60,176 nt of DNA from an uncultured Clostridia bacterium (GCA_944354265.1 CALVPX010000052.1:1-60176); one strand, 5' to 3'. Counted from the first letter of the stretch, positions 7,338 to 16,346 are shown. Notes: generated by a model not told the origin, from the sequence alone. Numbers and translations: made by a program.

Positions 7338-9749
7338 TTACCTCAAAACAACGTTTAAATTGCGCGAAAGGTTATTTAAAATCTTCTTCACATATCCGTC
7401 GCATTTTTCGGGGGTGATTGCCTCGTCGGCGGGGGTAAAGGTCACGGTGAACGCCATGCTCTTTTTGCCTGCGCCCACCTGCGCGCCGACGTAAATGTCG
7501 AAAAGCTTTACGTCCGTCACATACTTGCACGCGCCGTAAATTGCCTGTTCAATCTGTCCGCAGGTCACGTCCATGTCGGCAACAAGCGCCAAATCGCGGG
7601 TGACTTCGGGGAACTTGGGCAGGGGCTTGTACTTAAAGGGCTGCGCGCAGCTCATCAGCTGTTCATAGTCGAGTTCGGCAATGAATGCCTTTCTCTCAAG
7701 AGCAAGCTCGTCGGCGATGGCAGGGTCAAGCCTGCCCGCATAGCCTATTACCTTGCCGTCGCAGATAATATCTGCGCACACCCCGGGGTGCAGGAAGGAG
7801 CGGGTGGAGGGCACAAACTCAAACTTCGCCCTTATGCTGTCGGCAACCGCCTCAATTACGCCCTTCAGGTCAAAGAAATCGCACATGCCGAATAGACCTA
7901 TGCACAGCTTTTTGCGCTCTTCGGGGAAGTCTGTCAAGGGCAGTTCCTTGGGCAGGTACACCTTTGCAATCTCAAACAGCCTGCCCTCCATGTTGCCCCT
8001 GCGCAGGTTGCGCACAATCGTGTGCAACATAGAGGGTGCAAGGGTGGTGCGCATCACCGAAAGGTCCTCGCCTATGGGGTTCTTTATCTTTATAAACTTC
8101 CTCTCGGGCGCGTCGGCGGGAATCTTCAAAAGATCCAAATCCTTCTCCGAATAGAAGGAGTAGGTCGAAATTTCATAAAGTCCCTGCTCAACAAGGGCGC
8201 GCTTTAAGTTGTTTTCTGCCTTCTGCGCGTCATTGAAGCCGCCGTTGGTCACCTTTGCCGTCGGCATGAATGTGCCGTGTATATGCTCATAGCCGTACAT
8301 TCTTATAATCTCTTCGGCAATGTCGGGGTATTGGTCAATGTCCTCGCGGTATGCAGGCACATCGAGGGTAAGGGTGTCGCCGTCAACTTTGACGCCGAAG
8401 TCGAGGCGCTGCAAAATGGAGCACATCTCTTCGGTGGGCACGGTTATGCCCAACAGAGCGTTAATCTTTGAAATGCTGACGGCCATGGTCTTTGCGCCGT
8501 CGTGCGAATAGGGCGTCCTGACGTCGCAGTGCACGTCGGTCACGGTGCCGCAGTTGAGGGCCTGAATGAGGTTTAAAGCCCTGCCCATGGCAAGCTCTGT
8601 GGTGTATTCGTTTACGCCCTTTTCAAACATGGCGGAGGAGTCGGAGTGCTGTCCAAGCGCGCGCGAAGTTTTCCTCACGCTGTCGCGTGCAAACTTTGCC
8701 GCCTCAAACAGCAGTTCCTTGGTGTCGCTCTCAATCTCGCTGTTGAGGCCGCCCATAATTCCGGCTAAAGCCGCGGGCTTGTCGCCGTCGCATATTACAA
8801 GGTTGTCGTGGTTGAGCTTGAACGTCTTGTCGTCGAGGGTGGTAATCTTCTCGCCGTCCTTTGCCCTGCGCACCACGATCTCCCTGCCGGAGAGGGTGGA
8901 AAGGTCAAACGCGTGCATGGGCTGTCCCATTTCAAGCAGCACAAAGTTTGTAATGTCGACGACGTTGTTTATCGAGCGCAGTCCGCACAGCGCAAGCCTC
9001 TTTCTCATCCACATGGGGGAGGGGGCAATCTTTATGTCCTTTACATAGTGCGCAATGTACCTCGGGCACAGGTCGGGCGCAAGGTCAGTAACTTTAACGC
9101 CCTCGTCGCTGTGCACAGTCTTATATGTGCAGTCGGGGTGCTTTAAGGGCTTGTTCAAAACGGCAGCCACTTCGCGGGCGATGCCCAAAATGCTTTGGCA
9201 GTCGGGGCGGTTTGCCGTAATGCTTATGTCAAAAATGTAGTCGTCGAGTCCAAGAATGGGCTTAACGTCCTCGCCGTTCTTGCAGGAGGCGGGGAGAAGG
9301 AGCAGGCCGTTGTAGTCGGCTCCCTCATACATGTCGCCGCTTACGCCTATCTCCACGCCCGAACACAGCATGCCGTAGGAGTCTATGCCGCGCAGCTTAC
9401 CCTTTTTAATGGTCATCACGCCCTCAACGGTGACGTGGTCCTTGGCGGTGGCGTAAACGGTGGCGCCCACCAAAGCCACGGGCGCCTTAATGCCCTTTGC
9501 CACGTTGTCTGCGCCGCAGCAGATCTGCAAAACGCCGTGTTCGCCGCAGTCCACTTTGCACACATGCAGGTGAGTCCCCTCAACGGGCTCGCACTCAACA
9601 ACTTCGCCCACTACAACGTTTGTAATGTCCTTACCTATGTCAATAAGTTCTTCAACTTCAAAGCCGCAGCCGAACAGCTTTTCCTGCAGCTCCTCGGCGG
9701 TTACGTCTATGTCAACATAATCTTTCAACCAGCTTAAAGGTGCTTTCAT
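7338..9749 (-). CDS. pheT: Phenylalanine-tRNA ligase beta subunit
   Basis: 803 residues, normal for the bacterial long form. In order: an N-terminal tRNA-binding OB-fold (about 40-150, with VVGEVVECEPVEGTHLHVC), the B3/B4 editing region (about 200-400, with SINNVVDITNFVLLEMGQP), the B5 domain (about 405-475), the catalytic-like core, and a C-terminal ferredoxin-fold anticodon-binding domain (about 710-803, FPEVTRDLALVAD). The subunit forms the alpha2-beta2 enzyme with PheS and removes misacylated Tyr-tRNA. AAGGAGAT precedes the ATG. The gene follows pheS by 17 bp in the T-box-controlled operon. Confidence 0.96.
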   Translation of the reverse strand: MKAPLSWLKDYVDIDVTAEELQEKLFGCGFEVEELIDIGKDITNVVVGEVVECEPVEGTHLHVCKVDCGEHGVLQICCGADNVAKGIKAPVALVGATVYATAKDHVTVEGVMTIKKGKLRGIDSYGMLCSGVEIGVSGDMYEGADYNGLLLLPASCKNGEDVKPILGLDDYIFDISITANRPDCQSILGIAREVAAVLNKPLKHPDCTYKTVHSDEGVKVTDLAPDLCPRYIAHYVKDIKIAPSPMWMRKRLALCGLRSINNVVDITNFVLLEMGQPMHAFDLSTLSGREIVVRRAKDGEKITTLDDKTFKLNHDNLVICDGDKPAALAGIMGGLNSEIESDTKELLFEAAKFARDSVRKTSRALGQHSDSSAMFEKGVNEYTTELAMGRALNLIQALNCGTVTDVHCDVRTPYSHDGAKTMAVSISKINALLGITVPTEEMCSILQRLDFGVKVDGDTLTLDVPAYREDIDQYPDIAEEIIRMYGYEHIHGTFMPTAKVTNGGFNDAQKAENNLKRALVEQGLYEISTYSFYSEKDLDLLKIPADAPERKFIKIKNPIGEDLSVMRTTLAPSMLHTIVRNLRRGNMEGRLFEIAKVYLPKELPLTDFPEERKKLCIGLFGMCDFFDLKGVIEAVADSIRAKFEFVPSTRSFLHPGVCADIICDGKVIGYAGRLDPAIADELALERKAFIAELDYEQLMSCAQPFKYKPLPKFPEVTRDLALVADMDVTCGQIEQAIYGACKYVTDVKLFDIYVGAQVGAGKKSMAFTVTFTPADEAITPEKCDGYVKKILNNLSRNLNVVLR

Positions 9750-9766
9750 AGCTTAAAATCTCCTTA

Positions 9767-10792
9767 TCAGTCCTTGAATTGCTTCAAAAATCTCACGTCG
9801 CCCTCAAACAGCATCTTCATGTTGTTTATGCCGTATTTCAACATGGCAATTCTCTCTATGCCCATGCCGAAGGCAAATCCCGTGTATTCGTCGGGGTCTA
9901 TTCCGCACCCTTCAAGAACGCGCCTGTTTACCATGCCCGCGCCTAAAACTTCAATCCAGCCCGTGCCCTTGCACAGTCTGCAGCCCTTTCCGCCGCACTC
10001 AAAGCAGCTTACGTCAACTTCAACCGAAGGCTCGGTGAAGGGGAAGTAGGAGGGGCGCAGCCTCGTCTTGACGGATGGACCGAACACCTTTCTCGCAAAC
10101 TCGTCAAGCATGCCCTTCAGATCGCACAGGGTTATGCCCTTGTCCACGACAAGCCCTTCCATCTGTCCGAACATGGGGGAGTGGGTGGCGTCGTCGTCGC
10201 TGCGGTATACCTTTCCGGGAGAAAGTATCTTGATGGGCGGCTTCTTCTTTTCCATAACCCTTATCTGCCCGGCCGAAGTCTGCGTTCTCAAAAGCAGTTC
10301 GTCGGTTATATAAAAGGTATCCTGCATGTCGCGTGCGGGGTGATCCTTGGGCGTATTGAGCGCCGTAAAGTTGTAGTAATCGTTCTCGATTTCGGGACCT
10401 TCGAACACTTCAAAGCCCATGCCGGCAAATACGTCCACAAGCTCTCGAATTACCAAAGTGTTGGGGTGGTATGCGCCGTAGGGCAGCTTGCGCCCGGGAA
10501 GAGTTACGTCCGTCTTTTCGGCTTTATAAAGCTCCTCAAGCTCTATCCTCTTAACGCTCTCTGCAAGGGCGTCAAACTTCTCGTTTGCCCAGTCGCGCAG
10601 TGCGTTTATAATCTTTCCGACCTCGGGTCTCTTTTCCTTGGGCACGTCGCGCATGCCCTTCATCAGTTCAGAAATTTCGCCCTGCTTGCCGAAAAACGCC
10701 ATCTTGAGCTCAGCAAGCGACTTGCTGCTCTTAATGTCCTTAGTAGTTTCGTCAATCTTTCTTTTGAGTTCTTCAATTTTTTCTTCAATCAT
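9767..10792 (-). CDS. pheS: Phenylalanine-tRNA ligase alpha subunit
   Basis: 341 residues. An N-terminal coiled coil (about 1-85) reaches the tRNA. The class II catalytic core follows, with motif 2 region [12 protein letters not shown] and motif 3 region [18 protein letters not shown]. The Phe-binding [12 protein letters not shown] segment and a cysteine-rich insert ([12 protein letters not shown]) are present. A strong ribosome site, GCGGAGG, precedes the ATG. Expression should depend on charging of tRNA-Phe through the T-box leader directly upstream. Confidence 0.96.
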   Translation of the reverse strand: MIEEKIEELKRKIDETTKDIKSSKSLAELKMAFFGKQGEISELMKGMRDVPKEKRPEVGKIINALRDWANEKFDALAESVKRIELEELYKAEKTDVTLPGRKLPYGAYHPNTLVIRELVDVFAGMGFEVFEGPEIENDYYNFTALNTPKDHPARDMQDTFYITDELLLRTQTSAGQIRVMEKKKPPIKILSPGKVYRSDDDATHSPMFGQMEGLVVDKGITLCDLKGMLDEFARKVFGPSVKTRLRPSYFPFTEPSVEVDVSCFECGGKGCRLCKGTGWIEVLGAGMVNRRVLEGCGIDPDEYTGFAFGMGIERIAMLKYGINNMKMLFEGDVRFLKQFKD

Positions 10793-10810
10793 AAAAAACC
10801 TCCGCGGCTC

Positions 10811-11079
10811 AATAAAAATAAAATCCCCGTGTCTTAAGACACGGGGAGGAAGTTAGTTTTTAACTTACTCGGTACCACCCGATTTCGCAGTAAGGATTGC
10901 CTTACTACCTTGTATTCCCTTTAACGCAGGGGTGCGGAACGGACTACTCTTTTTATTAATTTCGCCCGTCCGGCTCGCGGGTGAATACCGCGCAATTCTT
11001 TCAAGGCAGCCTTTCAGCCTATGGGCTCGCCCTCTCTTTTAAAAGATTTTTCAGCGCGTCTGTCCCGGTCACAGCCGTT
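10811..11079 (-). promoter_or_regulatory. T-box riboswitch (tRNA-Phe) upstream of pheST
   Basis: The leader reads minus-ward from about 11079. Stem I contains the AGAGAGGGCGAGC distal-loop region (about 11043-11031). A candidate specifier TTC (10985-10983) is followed by ACCCGCGAGC, which matches the ACUCCCGAGC-like sequence after specifier codons in other T-boxes. TTC is a Phe codon, matching pheST. The conserved T-box GGGTGGTACC lies at 10880-10871. It is followed by a terminator whose arms CCCCGTGTC and GACACGGGG (10846-10825) precede a T-rich tract (10824-10811). Uncharged tRNA-Phe should stabilise the antiterminator and switch pheST on. Confidence 0.93.
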
Positions 11080-11085
11080 ACTTCA

Positions 11086-11114
11086 ATTATACAAATTAAA
11101 AAATTACTTGTCAA
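11086..11114 (-). promoter_or_regulatory. pheST promoter
   Basis: Perfect consensus on the minus strand: TTGACA (11114-11109), 17 bp, TATAAT (11091-11086). The -35 box directly abuts the stop codon of the upstream fumarase beta gene (11115), so no sequence separates the two units. Confidence 0.88.
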
Positions 11115-11642
11115 TCATTTTTGGTCGTAAATACTATTGCCGTAACAATCAAAGGCGACTACTGCGGGAAAGTTTTCAACTTCAAGTCTGTATACAGCTT
11201 CCGAAAGCAGGTCGGGGAAAGCTATGCACTCGCTGCTCTTAATGGCCTTTGCATACAGTGCGCCCGCGCCGCCAATGGCGGCAAAGTAAACGCGGCAGTT
11301 TCTCACTATCGCCCTGCGCACTTCCATGCTCATCTCGCCCTTGCCTATCATTCCGCCCAAGCCTGCGTCCAAAAGTGAGGGTGCAAAGCTGTCCATGCGG
11401 GCAGAGGTGGTGGGGCCGCAGCTGCCCGAAGCCATTCCCGGCTTTGCAGGGCAGGGACCGGCATAATATATGTACGCATCCTTTAGCTCAAAGGGCAAAA
11501 CTTCGCCCCTTTGCATAATTTCCGCTATGCGCTTGTGTGCGCAGTCGCGTGCAGTCAGTATCACGCCGTTCAGCAGAACGCTGTCGCCCGCATGTAATTC
11601 CTTAATTTCCTTACTTGTAAGGGGCAAATTTAAAATTTTCAT
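11115..11642 (-). CDS. Class I fumarate/tartrate hydratase, beta (C-terminal) subunit
   Basis: 175 residues from the ATG at 11642, preceded by AAGGAGG. It matches the fumarase beta/C-terminal domain: GDSVLLNGVILTARDCAHKR near the start, then YYAGPCPAKPGMASGSCGP, and the TSARMD catalytic loop. It pairs with the alpha subunit to hydrate fumarate to malate, or to dehydrate L-tartrate; the two families cannot be separated by eye. The start overlaps the alpha-subunit stop by one base (TGATG). No terminator lies between it and the pheST promoter, so some read-through into the T-box leader is possible. Confidence 0.93.
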   Translation of the reverse strand: MKILNLPLTSKEIKELHAGDSVLLNGVILTARDCAHKRIAEIMQRGEVLPFELKDAYIYYAGPCPAKPGMASGSCGPTTSARMDSFAPSLLDAGLGGMIGKGEMSMEVRRAIVRNCRVYFAAIGGAGALYAKAIKSSECIAFPDLLSEAVYRLEVENFPAVVAFDCYGNSIYDQK

Positions 11643-12481
11643 CAAAGCACCTCCTTGCGGCAGCGCATGCAGTGGCACTGTATGTTTATGGCCACGGGCA
11701 ATCCTGCAATGTGCGTGGGCGCCCATTCGCAGTTTACGCCAAGGGCGGTAATTTTTCCGTGGAAACCCTGACAGCCTATGCCGAGCGCGTTTATACTCTT
11801 CAGCGCGCGCTCTTCAATTTGGGCTATGTCCTCTCTTTGGCTGTGCGTGCCCAAGTCGCGGGTGAGTGCCCTCTTTGCAAGGTATGTGCATGTGTCAAAG
11901 CTTCCGCCTATGCCCACGCCCACAATTACGGGAGGGCAGGGGCGTGAGCCGGTAAGTTTCACCGTCTCGACGATGGCGTCTATTATGCCCTCAACGCCCT
12001 GTGCGGGCTTGAGCATATAAACGCGGCTCATGTTCTCGCTGCCGAACCCCTTTGGCATAAAGGTTATGTTTATCCTGTCGCCTGCAACTATGGTCGTGTG
12101 TATGACGGCGGGGGTGTTGTCTCCTGTATTTTTGCGCGTTATGGGGTCGCATACCGACTTTCTGAAGTACCCGTCCTCGTACGCCCTGCGCACGCCGTCG
12201 TTTACCGCGTCAGACAAAAGTTTGCCTTCAAGCGCAACTTCCTGACCTATCTCCATCATGACTACCGCCATGCCCGTGTCTTGGCATACGGGCATTTTTT
12301 CGCGTTCGGCAAGTTCAAAGTTGTCGCACAGTGCCTGCAGTGCAAACTTGGCCGCGCCTTCGTCCTCAATTTGGCGCGCGTCATAAAGCGCCCTCTTGCA
12401 GCTGTCCGTCAGGCTTACGCCCGCGTCGAGCGCCATTTCATAAATCGCATTTTCAATCTCTTTGGTGTCAACCTTTCTCAT
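11642..12481 (-). CDS. Class I fumarate/tartrate hydratase, alpha (iron-sulfur) subunit
   Basis: 279 residues. It carries the oxygen-sensitive [4Fe-4S] cluster. Candidate ligands are Cys66 (PVCQDTG), Cys198 (GGSFDTC) and one of Cys269/271/274 in the C-terminal QCHCMRC. It forms the hydratase with the beta subunit encoded next. The split, iron-sulfur form is usual in strict anaerobes. The ATG has no ribosome site; a TAAAAT -10 box ends 7 nt upstream, predicting a leaderless mRNA. The gene diverges from the CPBP protease gene across 79 bp. Confidence 0.93.
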   Translation of the reverse strand: MRKVDTKEIENAIYEMALDAGVSLTDSCKRALYDARQIEDEGAAKFALQALCDNFELAEREKMPVCQDTGMAVVMMEIGQEVALEGKLLSDAVNDGVRRAYEDGYFRKSVCDPITRKNTGDNTPAVIHTTIVAGDRINITFMPKGFGSENMSRVYMLKPAQGVEGIIDAIVETVKLTGSRPCPPVIVGVGIGGSFDTCTYLAKRALTRDLGTHSQREDIAQIEERALKSINALGIGCQGFHGKITALGVNCEWAPTHIAGLPVAINIQCHCMRCRKEVL

Positions 12482-12488
12482 AAGCAGA

Positions 12489-12554
12489 ATTTTAGTACAT
12501 TTTTTATCAAAAGTAAATCAATTAATTTACTAAAACTCAATTTTGCTGTATAAT
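12489..12554. promoter_or_regulatory. Overlapping divergent promoters for the fumarase genes and the CPBP protease
   Basis: Minus: TTTACT (12517-12512), 17 bp, TAAAAT (12494-12489), then 7 nt to the fumarase ATG. Plus: TTTACT (12526-12531), 17 bp, TATAAT (12549-12554), then 6 nt to the protease ATG. Neither start has a ribosome site. The two -35 boxes are 8 bp apart, so polymerases could hinder each other. Confidence 0.7.
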
Positions 12555-12560
12555 GCCCGT

Positions 12561-13457
12561 ATGAATGTTTTGCCGTTAAAAAACTCTTGCGCCGCAAAGG
12601 CGGGCGCCGTCTATTCGGCGGCCGTGTGCTTTTATATCGTCCTGTCGGTAATTTTTTCGCTGATAATGGGCGGCATAAATAATGGCGAGGTTGCGGCATA
12701 CTTAAATTTTTTGTGCTCACCTGTCGCGATATGCGCGGCGCTGTTTGCCTCAACAAAGCTTTTCAACATTCCGTTGCGTTCGGCGGCGTCGCTTAAGTGC
12801 AGTCCAAAGTATTATTTAATAGGCGTTCTCGCCGTATTCGGCCTGCTCTTTGCCCTGTCTCCATTGAACGGGCTGTTCATTTCTCTTTTGGAAAAAATCG
12901 GCTACACCGCGCCCCAAACCGACCTGCCCTCTTTGGAAGGCGGCGGGGTGGCGGGCGTAATAATCGTCGCCGCCCTGTTTCCCGCCGTGTGCGAAGAACT
13001 GTTGTTCCGCGGCTACATTTTAAGCAATGCCAACCTCGGCGTCGGCTCGGTAAGGGCGGTGTTTTTGACGGGATTTTTATTTTCACTCTATCACGGTTCG
13101 CCCGCGCAGACAATCTATCAGTTCATCTGCGGATGCGTGTTTGCGCTCATCGCCGTCCGCTCGGGCAGCGTGCTCCCCACAATGCTCGCCCATTTCTTGA
13201 ACAACGCCGTCATCGTCATCCTTGAAGCGCTCTCTTTGGTCAATGCCGACGGCAACGTTGCAATGCCTTATGGCGCATTTATTGCTGTAACTGTCCTTGC
13301 GGCGCTCTCGCTCGCGGGCGCCCTCGTTTGGCTCATACTCGACAAAAAGCCCGCCGCTGCTAAGCAGGAGGGCGAAGTTAAAAATTTCTTCATTTGGGGC
13401 AGCGTCGGCATCTTCATAATGGCGCTCGTTTGGATTTTAAGTTTATTCCCGCTATGA
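12561..13457 (+). CDS. CPBP-family intramembrane metalloprotease (CAAX/Abi type)
   Basis: 298 residues with about eight membrane segments. It has the three family motifs: CEELLFRGYIL (EExxxR), SLYHGSPAQTIYQF (FxxxH region) and LPTMLAHFLNNAV (HxxxN). Such glutamate/histidine metalloproteases cleave within membranes, and some bacterial members act in bacteriocin immunity; the substrate here is unknown. The ATG at 12561 is chosen over one six codons upstream because the latter lies in the -10 box. The stop overlaps the start of rlmH (ATGA), so the two are coupled. Confidence 0.88.
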   Translation: MNVLPLKNSCAAKAGAVYSAAVCFYIVLSVIFSLIMGGINNGEVAAYLNFLCSPVAICAALFASTKLFNIPLRSAASLKCSPKYYLIGVLAVFGLLFALSPLNGLFISLLEKIGYTAPQTDLPSLEGGGVAGVIIVAALFPAVCEELLFRGYILSNANLGVGSVRAVFLTGFLFSLYHGSPAQTIYQFICGCVFALIAVRSGSVLPTMLAHFLNNAVIVILEALSLVNADGNVAMPYGAFIAVTVLAALSLAGALVWLILDKKPAAAKQEGEVKNFFIWGSVGIFIMALVWILSLFPL

Positions 13458-13891
13458 TAAAGGTTAACATTATCTGCGTCGGCAAGATAAAGGAGGAGTT
13501 TTACCGCTCCGCCGTCGCCGAATATTTAAAGAGGCTCTCCCGCTTCTGCAGGACGGAGGTCATCGAACTTCCCGAAGGCAAAAATTTAGATGAGGAGGGC
13601 GCCGCCATCCTAAAGCGTGCCAACGGCTACGTCATCGCCCTCTGCGTGGAGGGGCAAAAGATGTCAAGCACGGCGCTCGCCTCCAAAATAAAGACGCTGT
13701 GCGACGGCGGCCAGACCATAACATTTATAATAGGTTCGTCTTGCGGGCTGTCGCCGCAGGTCAAGTCGGCGGCTCAGTTAAAGCTCTCCTTTTCTGACAT
13801 GACCTTCCCGCACCAGCTCATGCGCGTAATTCTGTGCGAGCAGATTTATCGCGCCTTCATGATAAACAGCGGAAGCGAATATCACAAATAG
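13454..13891 (+). CDS. rlmH: 23S rRNA (pseudouridine1915-N3)-methyltransferase
   Basis: 145 residues, a small SPOUT/YbeA-fold enzyme that methylates pseudouridine 1915 in helix 69 of 23S rRNA. The opening VNIICVGKIKEEFY, the SAM-binding knot FIIGSSCGLSP and the invariant C-terminal EQIYRAFMIN...YHK are present. The usual GGAYG at the knot reads GSSCG here, a mild deviation. The ATG overlaps the CPBP stop by 4 bp. Confidence 0.94.
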   Translation: MIKVNIICVGKIKEEFYRSAVAEYLKRLSRFCRTEVIELPEGKNLDEEGAAILKRANGYVIALCVEGQKMSSTALASKIKTLCDGGQTITFIIGSSCGLSPQVKSAAQLKLSFSDMTFPHQLMRVILCEQIYRAFMINSGSEYHK

Positions 13892-13911
13892 CTGCTGTAA
13901 TATAATATCTC

Positions 13912-14640
13912 GTGATATATAGCGAGGTAATGTCCTTTTACAAAAACTATAAGGGGCGCAAGTGCGTAATAGGCTACTCCTTCAAGGGCAGGGCAATTGT
14001 CGCCTTTCATGTCGGCAGTCCCTTCGGCAGGCAGTACATCTCCACATACGCCATTCACGGCAGGGAGTGGATAACCGCCCGCCTAGGCATCAGGCACGTC
14101 AAAAATCCCACTGAGGAAGGGGGGTGGATAATTCCCCTCGTCAATCCCGACGGCGCCCTCATCAGTCAGACCAAGTACCCCATGTGGAAGGCAAACGCCC
14201 GCGGGGTGGACCTCAACGTCAACTTCGACGCCGATTGGGGCTCAGGCAGGCTCAACACCCGCGTGCGCGGGGCGAGCGACTGCATAGGCGACGCGCCCTT
14301 TTCCGAGAGCGAAAGTTTAGCCCTCGCCAACTTCACCGCAAAGATCAGACCGTATGTAACCTTCAGCTTTCACACCAAGGGCGGCGAAATCTATTGGGAG
14401 TTTGACGGCAGAGGGGACGAAGGGGGAGCGCGCATTTTGGCGCAGTCCACGGGCTACGCCGTCAAAAAAATTGTGGGCAGTGCGGGCGGTTACAAGGATT
14501 GGTGCATACAAAAGCTCGGTATCCCCGCCTACACCATAGAGTGCGGTGCAGACAGTCTTTCCCACCCCATAACCCGCCTATCCGCCTTAAAAAACTGTTA
14601 CAACATTTTGCAATATTTTACGTCCAATTATGAAAAATAA
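13912..14640 (+). CDS. M14-family zinc carboxypeptidase, cytoplasmic type
   Basis: 242 residues. It has the M14 zinc site His49/Glu52 in HGREW, substrate-binding NPDGAL, a third zinc His in FSFHTKG, and the catalytic Glu in AYTIECGAD. It is close to gamma-D-glutamyl-diaminopimelate peptidases (MpaA/ENP1 type) that process peptidoglycan peptides. No signal peptide is visible, so a cytoplasmic recycling role is more likely than secretion. The proposed GTG start is 5 nt after TATAAT (13901-13906). An in-frame ATG at 13930 is the alternative start. The 3' end overlaps tadA by 11 bp. Confidence 0.83.
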   Translation: MIYSEVMSFYKNYKGRKCVIGYSFKGRAIVAFHVGSPFGRQYISTYAIHGREWITARLGIRHVKNPTEEGGWIIPLVNPDGALISQTKYPMWKANARGVDLNVNFDADWGSGRLNTRVRGASDCIGDAPFSESESLALANFTAKIRPYVTFSFHTKGGEIYWEFDGRGDEGGARILAQSTGYAVKKIVGSAGGYKDWCIQKLGIPAYTIECGADSLSHPITRLSALKNCYNILQYFTSNYEK

Positions 14641-15106
14641 GTTTATGAAGAGCGCTTTGAAGTGCGCGCAGAAGGCATACGAAGAGGGCGAAGTCCCCAT
14701 AGGCGCAGTCGTCGTCTTAGACGGCAAAGTCATCTCCCGCGGTCACAACCGCCGCACGGGCAGGCAGATTGCCACCGCCCACGCCGAAATAGAGGCCATT
14801 GAAAAGGCATGCAAAAAGCTCAAGAGTTGGCGCATCCCCGAGTGTGAGCTGTATGTCACCTTGGAGCCCTGCCCCATGTGCATGGGCGCGGCGCTCAACG
14901 CCCGCATAAAAAAAATTTACTTCGGCGCGTACGAGGACAAGGGTCGCTCGCTCACCAACGAAATTGCCAACGCCAATCTCCTCAACCACAAAATCGAGGT
15001 CGAAGGCGGGGTGATGGAGGAGGAGTGCAAAAAAATTCTGTCCGACTTCTTTTCTTCCATGCGCGCACGCGAAAAGGCCAAAAAGCAGAACGGCGGAGGG
15101 CAATGA
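14630..15106 (+). CDS. tadA: tRNA-specific adenosine deaminase
   Basis: 158 residues of the cytidine-deaminase fold. It converts A34 to inosine in tRNA-Arg(ACG). Zinc ligands are His51 (HAE, with proton shuttle Glu53), Cys81 and Cys84 (PCPMC). The first ATG lies inside the end of the M14 peptidase gene; a second ATG five codons later (14645) is also possible. In B. subtilis tadA precedes the SRP RNA gene, but no such RNA follows here. Confidence 0.94.
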   Translation: MKNKFMKSALKCAQKAYEEGEVPIGAVVVLDGKVISRGHNRRTGRQIATAHAEIEAIEKACKKLKSWRIPECELYVTLEPCPMCMGAALNARIKKIYFGAYEDKGRSLTNEIANANLLNHKIEVEGGVMEEECKKILSDFFSSMRAREKAKKQNGGGQ

Positions 15107-15187
15107 CCTGTCTGCCCAAACAAGAGTAGCGTTTAATGAAAGATTTTCACAATTAATTTTTATCTTAAAAAAAAGCGCTCATTCATG

Positions 15188-15216
15188 TTGACTTTATCGC
15201 CCATAAATTATACAAT
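15188..15216 (+). promoter_or_regulatory. prs promoter and leader
   Basis: TTGACT (15188-15193), 17 bp, TACAAT (15211-15216). The predicted leader of about 115 nt contains a small GCGCC/GGCGC hairpin near 15285 and ends with GGAGGAG before the prs ATG. No known riboswitch was recognised in it. Confidence 0.65.
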
Positions 15217-15338
15217 TAAGTTACAAAATTATTACATTAAAATGATATCGTCTGCGGAAAAGCGGGCGAGGGCTGCGGTGTGCGCCGTATAGGCGCGGCC
15301 TGCGTAAACACAAGATAAATTGGAGGAGCAGCACTTTA

Positions 15339-16286
15339 ATGATCAATCACGGAACCGAAATCAAGCTTTTTTCGGGCAACTCAAACAGACCTCTTGCCGA
15401 AGCCATAGCGGCCAAGCTCAACACCACGCTCGGCGAAATGGAACTCACCCATTTTTCCGACGGCGAAATTTATGTCCGCTACGACGAGTCCATCCGCGGC
15501 AGGGACGTATTCCTTATTCAGTCTACGTCCGATCCCGTCAACACCAATCTGATGGAACTTCTCATCATGATCGACGCCGCCAAGAGGGCCTCCGCAGGCA
15601 GAATCACGGCCGTAATACCCTATTTCGGTTATGCCCGTCAGGACAGAAAGGCTCGCTCCCGCGAACCCATCACGGCTAAGCTCGTCGCAAACCTTTTAAC
15701 CTCCGCCGGTGCAGACAGGGTGCTCACAATGGATCTGCACTGCCTCCAGATTCAGGGCTTCTTCGATATCCCTCTCGATAACCTCGTGGGCGGCCCCACG
15801 CTTTACAACTATTTCAAACCCAAGGTAGACGAAAATTTTGTCGTCGTCTCTCCCGATATAGGCTCTGTGGCAAGGGCGCGCAAGGTCGCCGCCCGCATGG
15901 ACGCAAAGATGGCTATCATCGATAAGCGCCGTCCCAAGGCCAACGTAATGGAGGTCATGAACATCATCGGCGAAGTGGAGGGCAAAAACTGCCTCATGGT
16001 CGACGACATGATAGACACTGCAGGCACCATCGTTCAGGGCGCAAAGGCGCTGAAGGAGGCGGGCGCCAAGGAAATTTACGCCTGCTGCTCGCACGGCGTA
16101 CTCTCCGGTCCCGCAGTCGAAAGGCTTGCGGCCTCTCCCATAACCGAGCTTGCCATGCTCGACACTATCAATATCCCCGCAGAAAAAATGCTTCCCATCT
16201 TCAAGATGATCTCCACGGCAAACATCTTCGCTGCGGCCATTGAAAATGTGTATATGGACAAGTCCATGTCCAAAATTTACGACTGA
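15339..16286 (+). CDS. prs: Ribose-phosphate pyrophosphokinase
   Basis: 315 residues, class I. It makes PRPP from ribose 5-phosphate and ATP. The ATP-binding loop (RQDRKARSREPI), metal-binding DLHCLQIQGFF, flexible-loop KRRP and the PRPP-binding VDDMIDTAGT are all intact. GGAGGAG lies 8 nt before the ATG. PRPP supplies purine, pyrimidine and His/Trp synthesis, linking it functionally to guaB in this window. Confidence 0.97.
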   Translation: MINHGTEIKLFSGNSNRPLAEAIAAKLNTTLGEMELTHFSDGEIYVRYDESIRGRDVFLIQSTSDPVNTNLMELLIMIDAAKRASAGRITAVIPYFGYARQDRKARSREPITAKLVANLLTSAGADRVLTMDLHCLQIQGFFDIPLDNLVGGPTLYNYFKPKVDENFVVVSPDIGSVARARKVAARMDAKMAIIDKRRPKANVMEVMNIIGEVEGKNCLMVDDMIDTAGTIVQGAKALKEAGAKEIYACCSHGVLSGPAVERLAASPITELAMLDTINIPAEKMLPIFKMISTANIFAAAIENVYMDKSMSKIYD

Positions 16287-16314
16287 TTTTTAAAAATCAC
16301 TCTCAGCCATCACC

Positions 16315-16346
16315 AAAGCCACAGCGCGTCTGTGGCTTTATTTTTG
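16315..16346 (+). terminator. prs terminator
   Basis: Arms AAAGCCACAG and CTGTGGCTTT with a 5-nt loop, followed by ATTTTTG. Confidence 0.85.

Noticed and set aside
15107-15338. SRP RNA after tadA as in B. subtilis, or a riboswitch before prs
   Set aside because: No SRP helix 8 or Alu motif is present here, and the SRP RNA is at 37808-38072. The prs leader has only a small hairpin and no known aptamer pattern.
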